In this document: positions 33,481-64,000 of the stretch, piece by piece
Layout of the letters: each line of letters starts with the position of its first letter
Numbering within the stretch: the stretch's first letter is position 1
Source of the DNA: Acheta domesticus
Taxonomy: Eukaryota; Arthropoda; Insecta; Orthoptera; Gryllidae
Length of the DNA stretch: 64,000 nucleotides
Reading direction: 5' to 3'
NCBI GenBank assembly: GCA_031308135.1
Contig: JAHLJT010009436.1
Span: 119,290,678-119,354,677, forward strand
Translations under genes and position numbers: made by a program
Notes under the pieces: model-generated
Databases searched by the model: none
What the model saw: only the letters and a program-made list of their open reading frames with translations
What the model was told of the DNA's origin: nothing

Positions 33481-34804
33481 TAAGGAAAGATGAGTCGTTT
33501 TAATGCCACACATTCGGCTAATCCCGATTTCCAAACTCATATTTAAGACGTTTCTTTGCTTCCTTTGTTACAATTGTAAGGAACAGAAAGTAGACAATTT
33601 GTACCCACTTCCCAAATAACAATACCCTCTGTGTTTGCTGCTGTTGTATGATCAGTTTGAGTATGTTACTTGTACAATATTTTACATAGTACTATAGATG
33701 TCACAGGTTATATTTGTACAATCTTGGAATCCGTTTAATTAAAACTCAATGTAAATACATTTTGTCGTTAGCCAAATGTAAATAATAAATGTTTACAGTG
33801 AAAGGGGCTTTGTATGCCCATCCTCAAGGCCCCTTTTCGATAGCCAATATGTTTTATTCATTAAAATATTTGATTTTATTCATTGATAATATTGTTATTC
33901 AATATCAAAGCTACTGTCAAAATGTACTGCGAGAGAAAAAGTTCATTAAGATAGAAAATTATTAGCAAGGCAGGTAGTTGTACACAACACATGATGAAGG
34001 TTCATGGTCGAGCTAATGGTAAGTTGTGCAAAAATTTGTCAAAATTCAACAATCAACTACACCTAAATAGTGTGCATAACAAAAACCGTTGTAAACTAAC
34101 TTGTAGGAAATTTATGTCAAAGATTTTGATATAGAGTAATTTTTTACCTATATTGTTTTTTAGTTGTTTTTTTTTGGGGGGGGGGGTTAACTCAAATTTC
34201 AATTGAATTTGTCAAACTTGAGATTCGTAATCAGTATACAAAAAACTTAAGGAGCAAAAATTCAAAGCTGCACTATAATTTGTTTTAGCACACTGGACTG
34301 GACTATGGGGTCTGTCCCCAACCAAGCCCACCCTCATCTTTGAATGCAATCTGCAATGCATTGTTATGTTGTCGATTGCATTCAACTTTTTTTTTAAACA
34401 ACAAATTTTGAGGTAACTTTTTGAATTAAATAAGTGTGAATTCAAAACTCTTTATTGCAATAATGCTGCCTCTTCTAGCTACAAAAGTGGTGAATTTACA
34501 TGAATTACATAATAAATGAATAACCACACATTACAATAAATTACACTTTTTGTGAATTGTAAGTTATTAATGCTGGATATATCCTGCAAAATGTTTTATT
34601 GGGATTATTATACACATGTAATGGATTTTAACATTAAATCAGTTTTCCCAGAAAGCCTTCATAATGAATTTTGAAAACAAATATTACACGAATGAGAACT
34701 TTTATGAAAAAATTGTCGGTAATTTCTTGTGTAATATGATGCGGATGATATATGTTGTGTATAGTTATGGTACATCTAATGTAGAGCATACTGACAAAGT
34801 TAAC
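33481..34804. other. Unassigned AT-rich stretch
   Basis: Holds a T-run followed by a G-run (about 34165-34187). No gene found. Confidence 0.4.
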
Positions 34805-35530
34805 GAAGTTTATAGAGACCGTCTATAAATTGCGTAACAAATTTAGAGTATTTTGGATAGCCCCTCCATGTAAGTAAGCTTCAACACCCCTTTAGCATTG
34901 CGCCAACCTCCACTCTATTGATGCGTATTGCATCAACCCCCATTTCGTTTATAAAAAAAAAATTATACAATGGTAAAAACAATTTGTATTAATTTTTATG
35001 TATATTAAAATTTATATTTACAATCATTAAAGAAGTTCAAGAGGCAGGCAAATGCTGTCATGAATGATGCATAGGTAGGAGTCTTCAATACTAATTTAAT
35101 TGGATTCTCAATTATACTAGAGACCAACATTTAATTGTTTTATTGCACTCTAACAGATTCAATTATTATACCACTGATGCAAAAAATGTTCATGAATCAT
35201 ATAATCATAAGTTCTTGTACAACAATTCATATATTTGGTGTGGCATATTAAAGTTTAAAATGATTAAAAGAAATCAAGTGCTGGGCAGATGCTGTTGAAT
35301 GATACATGGGGGTGTTTCCAGTTCACATAAAATAGTTTAATGTTTTGTTGTCTTAGATTAAGACTGAGAAAAGCAATTATTTCAGCAAATATTGAAAAAT
35401 AAATACCAGCACTATGTAAAACCAAACTAACATTTCCTTCCTAGCCCCTGTGTAATGCAGTGAAACGATGTCTCAAACAACCCCTTTCCCCTACTTTAGT
35501 GCTACGTAATTTATGGACGACCCCCACACA
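34805..35530. repeat. Family D MITE-like repeat, copy 1
   Basis: Ends read CCGTCTATAAATTGCGTA (about 34817) and, inverted, CGTAATTTATGGACGACCCC (about 35507-35526). The same terminal design bounds 51935-52580. Non-coding. Confidence 0.55.
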
Positions 35531-35940
35531 CTTATGTGGTTATGAACATATGAACGACAAAAACAATGAAACTATAAAAAGCATGAACAGAAGAAACATT
35601 AAGGTAACTATAAGCTTCTGTAAATACATTTTCTTTCAAACACACATTCATGCACACACACAATACACAAACATCTATGCACAAACCCTGCGTGAGGCAA
35701 GGACAGGGAAGAATGGGATGGGCATTATGATATTTTGCTGAGAAATTTATAGTTGGTACACACAAAATAGAGTACATTTTAATTTTTTTCATCATTCACA
35801 ACTCACATTCAAAAGAAAATATTCAAGCAAACATGAACCAAAAAAGACTTATCCGCACTGCATTATTGGTAAATTCTTCTGCTTTCCTCTTTAAGACTAA
35901 TATCACAGATAAATTGACACTTCACTTTTCCATAGAAATG
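35531..35940. other. Downstream flank of mof
   Basis: Probable 3' untranslated region and flank of the acetyltransferase gene. No certain polyadenylation site; a minus-strand AATAAA lies far downstream at 35139-35144. Confidence 0.4.
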
Positions 35941-44033
<8,093 letters not shown>

Positions 44034-44360
44034 TTTACGTTACAGAGCACACAACTGCATAAAGTGATTATAGGTTCCAAAGAATTTTGGTTGTGTGTAC
44101 GTGTATTAGTTCTGTAATATGTGATATTTAACATTCAATAAACAATAAAAATAAATATCCGTAACCGGAATTTTCCACAAAACATACAGTAGACAACTCT
44201 TCGTGACAATTGGGATGAGCTCATTTCAGTGAATGATATTGGTATACCCGTAAATCAAAAACAAAATGGAATGTCACGACATGTGGAAACAGAAGCGCGA
44301 GTTGCGTGTAGCTTGTTGATTTTCTAGGGGCATTTTCGGATCGGTATTTCCTGCTTGAAA
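44034..44360. promoter_or_regulatory. Divergent promoter region
   Basis: 327 bp separate the start codons of mof (minus) and the membrane-protein gene (plus). Both genes must start transcription within or near this stretch, so a shared bidirectional promoter is likely. I see no convincing TATA box placed for either gene. Confidence 0.6.
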
Positions 44361-45021
44361 ATGGCTTCCGACCCGCCGGGTCCATCCCGAAAAGAAAAAT
44401 TACAGCAATCTGATAGTACTAAATCCTTAGTGGCAAAATTGAAAGAAGAATTCATCAAACCCGTTACCAAAGAAAATATTCTCTATCACTATTTGCCTCT
44501 TCACGGTGTGATTTGCTACTCAGCAATGTCTGTAAATGTAATGAATCCATCGTTATTCTCCGAGTAAGTAATTATAACTTAAGTCCACACTAAATATCCT
44601 GCAGTTTATAACGTGCATATCTTTTATAGGTGCTGTCCCAAAAAAGATATTACAAATTTCCTTTTGTTTGGTTCTGTTGGAGGAGTAGCTCTATATGCAT
44701 ACAAAAGGCCACACTTGCAAAACCTTGAATTATTACCACGCACAACATACAGGTACCCACAACTTTTCTCTATTCCTCTGGTATTCATTATTTAGCAATT
44801 ATCCAAAATTTTGTTTCTTCCACAGCGCTTTTGGAGCTGTTATGTTCACTTTCGGCTCTGTACTAATCTGGGCTGTAATGAGAAGTGTTGTGCCTGAAAA
44901 TGCATTTGTTGGTTCTGCCATTGGCTTGCTTTCAGCAGCAGGTCTTGTTAAGTGTGGATCAGCATATTGTAATGCTATTGACCAACAGGTTCCTTCTCTA
45001 GACAATGAGCAACCTGACTAA
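44361..45021 (+). CDS. Conserved-looking small multi-pass membrane protein (173 aa, three exons)
   Basis: I do not recognise the family. Exons 44361-44563, 44630-44752 and 44826-45021 have GT-AG borders and agree in phase (522 nt). The start ATG begins MASDPPGPSRKEK in a fair context; a TTG two codons upstream is not needed. Residues 1-40 are charged and soluble. Four hydrophobic stretches follow: about 44-61, 75-92, 110-131 and 135-157, the last rich in small residues (VGSAIGLLSAAGL). A CCPKKD motif links the first two, and the tail is acidic. The layout suggests a small membrane protein of an organelle or the ER; no signal peptide is seen. It lies head to head with mof. Confidence 0.8.
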
Positions 45022-45226
45022 ATTTCTGCCCTCACAAGACAAAAAATACTAGGAAATTGTTTAGTCATTTTTATCCTCATTAAGAGATTTTACCATAATG
45101 ATTCTTGAATTTGAAAGACTGCCATAATTCGTTTTACCTATAAGTGTTTTTTAAACTATTTATTTACAATATATGAAATTGTGTAGCCTGTTTTAGATGT
45201 TTCTGAACGTGTATTACTAAGCTTGA

Positions 45227-45232
45227 AATAAA
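45227..45232 (+). terminator. Polyadenylation signal of the membrane-protein gene
   Basis: AATAAA lies 206 bp after the stop codon and is followed by an A-rich run. Confidence 0.6.
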
Positions 45233-45249
45233 AAAAATTCCTTTAAGCC

Positions 45250-48200
45250 AATTGTTTTATAATTTGCATGGAAAAATTGAATAGAGCAAACTTAATGGGA
45301 AATATTTTCACAATTTTAGTTTTTTTATTTCATAACTACAATAACACAAAATTTCTACATCTACATAAAATAACATACTTCTGAACATCTGGCAGTGTAC
45401 ATTTAGTAAACATTAGAAAAACCATGTAAAAAAGTGAAAATTTATGGTCCACACAGTCTATCACATGACATGGCTTTCACACACATTTTCATTAAAAATA
45501 ATTGGAAATTAAGCAGGATTTGGCTGAACATTATAATAAGCCAATTACAAGTCACTTTCATGTAGAAAATTTCACAATCATCTGATGTGCTTTACATTCA
45601 AACTATCTGAATTATGAAAATATGAATAATCAATACTGCGCAACATGCTCAGGCTTTTATTTCTTTGAATGATTTACTTTGTACCTATTTTTGTTAACAT
45701 CTGAATCACAGCCTGAAGATCAGTATTAATATAAAGTCACATGGTATTCTACTTCCAAAATATTTAATTTGCAAGAATATTATTTTATTTGTCAAATCAA
45801 TTTCTTGATCCCCTGAATAGAAAGTTTTATGAGAAATGACAATTTACCAGAGGAAACTATGTATCTTGATATTAGATTTACTTTGATGAAAAGTAAATAT
45901 TAAAAACTGGAAAAAGTAGAAATATTGTTTCCAAGAACTGGGTCTTTAAAACTTTATGAATAATTAGAAAGTGATATATTTTCTTTTCTTAAAAAAGTAG
46001 ATTAATGAAAATACACTTTACATGTAATGTCATAAAAATTGAGATGAACCATACTAATTGCAAATATAACACAGGACACTTTCTCAAAATTCTGGCACAA
46101 AACATACTACAAAAGTAAATGGTGCAACAGTGCTAATGATGTACATAAATTGGAGTAGACTAGAATCACCTAAGTGACTAAGAAAGGCTTTAAAAACACT
46201 AGGTAAATTTACCTAGTTTGCTCATAATCTGAAGATGGTCAATAACTTTGGTGTGATAGCAACTATTTAAAATCAAACATAAAATATTAAAACATACTTT
46301 AACAATAAAATTAAACAACAATTCAAATGATGGAAAAATTCTATGTACATTCTCAGTTAATATAGCAAAGTATTCCTACAATTCTTTACTGAACTCAACA
46401 CCATTTCGCACTGAAGACACAAAACACTTTGGAATACTGAACAGATTTCTTTAATTTTCTAGTTTTAAAACAATATTTGTTTCTCTAACATGACTAGGTA
46501 ACAGAAATATGTCATCTTTCCTCTGGCCTTTCCAAAGTTATAATTATTGCATTGTATGCTTTTAGCACTGCCGTGAAGAGTACATTCATTTACATGAGCG
46601 TTCTTAAAGCAAGTAAGGAAAATATAAGAGCACAAAGACAGAACATTTAACATGTACTAATACCACAACACATGTAATTAAAGGTCCCTTAAAATATCTC
46701 TAGAATTCTGCACAGAGGAAATTCTAAGAATTATGCTAAAATTCAGTATGAAAATATTTTACGGCATTCGTGACAAACTACAAAGTATAACTTAGAACAT
46801 TTTCTTTCTTCAAATTCATAACAAAAAGTTATAATACTGATACACTCAATAAATTCATGGAACATATCAAAATATGGCTAAATGCAGAACAGTTAATACC
46901 TTATGATTTTTGATTTTTTCAACTAATTTCTGATCACTCAAATAATTATTCAGGAAATATAAACTGATCAATATATTAAATGACAATTCTGTCAAAAATA
47001 ATAAAATTTTATACAAGTGCAACTATAACACAACAAATTTCTCTTAATGATAACAACTGCAAATAAAGTAAAATTATCTGGTAGCTAACAAAACAACAAA
47101 AAATATTAATGAATAATAAAATATTTTCTCCAATATCTATATAAAGATGACTACAATTATTTTTTCAGAAATATGTTGAAATATTACAATATAATCTTTA
47201 GTTTCATAATCTTGTTAAATGCTGACCATGGACTTTTGTCCCTATTCACCTTCTCGATCAGAATTTATTAATCCTTTCTTATTATCAATATAAACTTTTG
47301 AAAGGTACAATTTCTTGCCAATCACTTCCAATTATATCACTTTTCGGCAGTAATGTTCATTGTTTCATAATATTCAATACCCTTGTGGATAATGTGTTTA
47401 AAATGTCATATGATACAGAAATGTCTTCAAAGAGAATTTCCTACTACGAATAATGAAACAATAGACATTTCAGAATACTCTTAGTTTGGAAGTATCACTA
47501 CACAGACTAAAACCTGAGGAAAGAATAACTGGAAGTGAAGTAAAACAAGTAATCTATTCACTATTGTAAAGACACTAACTCCATTCACACAGAATATCCA
47601 AATTAACACATTAAATTAAATCAGATTTGAATGATGATCGGAATTATCACGCAAAAATCATGCACAAGTTTCAGAGGTTATTCAAGATTTAGTAAATCTT
47701 TTAGAAGAACAGGTATTTGAAGAACCTCCCAATTAATGCACATCATCCTAAAACACACAGGAGCTCTAAACAAATTGTGTGTAGTTAATACACACTGAAG
47801 AGAAATTGAGACATAAACACAATAATAATAAATTTTCAAGACTCAATTTATAAGTATTTCCATAGCCTTTAAATTTCACTTTATAAACTTAAACACCCTA
47901 TATTAGAAACACACAAAATGCAAAAATAAAATTTTCCTTCAATTTGAATATATGTTGATCAATAAAAAAAACTTATGAGAAACATCATTTTTTTCTCATT
48001 GCAAGAAAGACATTTACAAAAGGGGACTTTTTGTTTTTTATACAACATTGTATAAATAATTAAATTATTTTATTAAATTTTTACTTTTAAATACTGTGTT
48101 GTGTAACATATGCCTCTTATGTTTAGTGTGTTGCAATCTGAGCCAGTCAGAATCCTCCATTAAAACAATAAAAATGCATTTTTAAAGATTGCAAAATCAG

Positions 48201-48747
48201 AACAAGGAAATCAAACACTTCTCAAACTCCTACAATTATGGAAAATGAAATTTTATTGTTCATTGGGTTTTTGCAATATTTTCTTGTCATTTGGGGGGGG
48301 GGGAACTTATTGAATGATCTTTGTACGTTACAGGAAATATACTTTTCCATGTCACCTGAATGTGCTGAAATTTGCTGTACAACACTAAAAAAAACATTTT
48401 TCATTCATATATTCACTCATTCATCCACTGATAAAACCAGCCTACCATGCAGAAAACCTTGTAAATAAAACTAATCATTCTTAAAGGAGCTGTTTAATGT
48501 CAAAAATTTTGTCAGCACCTAAATTTTGCTTTTCCTCTGTGGCATGTAACAGTTTTGGCGAATCTGAATCACACACCTCACCTAAAATATCAAATTGACA
48601 AACCGAATGATCAGTAAATATTCTAGGAATCAATTTAATGTTCCCAGAATTTTTTAAAAATTCTTCTGTATTAAGTCAAGTACAAATCATCTCATCCTCA
48701 CCAAAGCAAGTTAAATATTTTTAACTCTGTAATGAAATTGGAAGTTC
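45250..48747. other. Long AT-rich 3' region between convergent genes
   Basis: No gene or known repeat was recognised. Part could be a long 3' untranslated region of macroH2A (minus strand), whose polyadenylation site I cannot fix; minus-strand AATAAA words occur near 48250 and 45325. A G-run lies at about 48293-48303. Confidence 0.4.

Positions 48748-64000
<15,253 letters not shown>

Noticed and set aside
44355..44360. TTG start two codons before the ATG of the membrane-protein gene
   Set aside because: The ATG at 44361 has a good context; a non-ATG start is unnecessary.

Overview
The window looks like nuclear DNA of an arthropod, most likely an insect with a large, AT-rich, transposon-laden genome; the species cannot be named from the sequence. 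The case rests on spliced genes with canonical GT-AG introns, animal chromatin proteins, piggyBac-like elements flanked by TTAA, hAT elements with 8-bp duplications, Penelope retroelement remains and tRNA-derived repeats. I see no prokaryotic gene, rRNA, intact tRNA gene or CRISPR array.

From 1 to about 35.5 kb there is no convincing host gene. This part is a stack of nested mobile elements. A non-coding repeat (called family A here) carries tRNA-like segments and recurs at least eight times. It is interrupted by an hAT-like element (2363-5016) that holds a second hAT (2708-3973); by a piggyBac-like element (8228-9911); and by a 4.5-kb piggyBac-like element (21708-26182) that itself holds a third hAT-like element (24532-25307). 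A second copy of the 2708-3973 hAT family (11784-19030) was split by a 4.65-kb foldback/Mutator-like inverted-repeat element (11956-16608), whose arms are 167-bp satellite arrays, and by a solo LTR (17349-18697). Further right are a decayed pogo/Tigger-like element (about 28.1-29.5 kb), a 146-bp tandem repeat and a MITE-like repeat.

From 35.9 to 64 kb lie three host genes. The MYST histone acetyltransferase MOF/KAT8 (minus strand, 35941-44033, seven coding exons, 455 aa) is complete. Head to head with it, 327 bp away, is a three-exon gene for an unrecognised 173-aa multi-pass membrane protein (plus strand, 44361-45021). Convergent with that gene is the histone variant macroH2A (minus strand, 48748 to beyond 64000; eight exons seen, the N-terminal exon outside the window). 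Their introns hold Penelope remains with a hammerhead-like motif, two copies of a repeat called family C, MITEs, more family A and another piggyBac-like element (61507-62690).

MOF acetylates nucleosomal histone H4 Lys16 and favours open chromatin; macroH2A replaces H2A in nucleosomes and carries an ADP-ribose-type macro domain usually linked to silencing. They lie in one 28-kb block with one small gene between them. Whether this linkage is functional is unknown.
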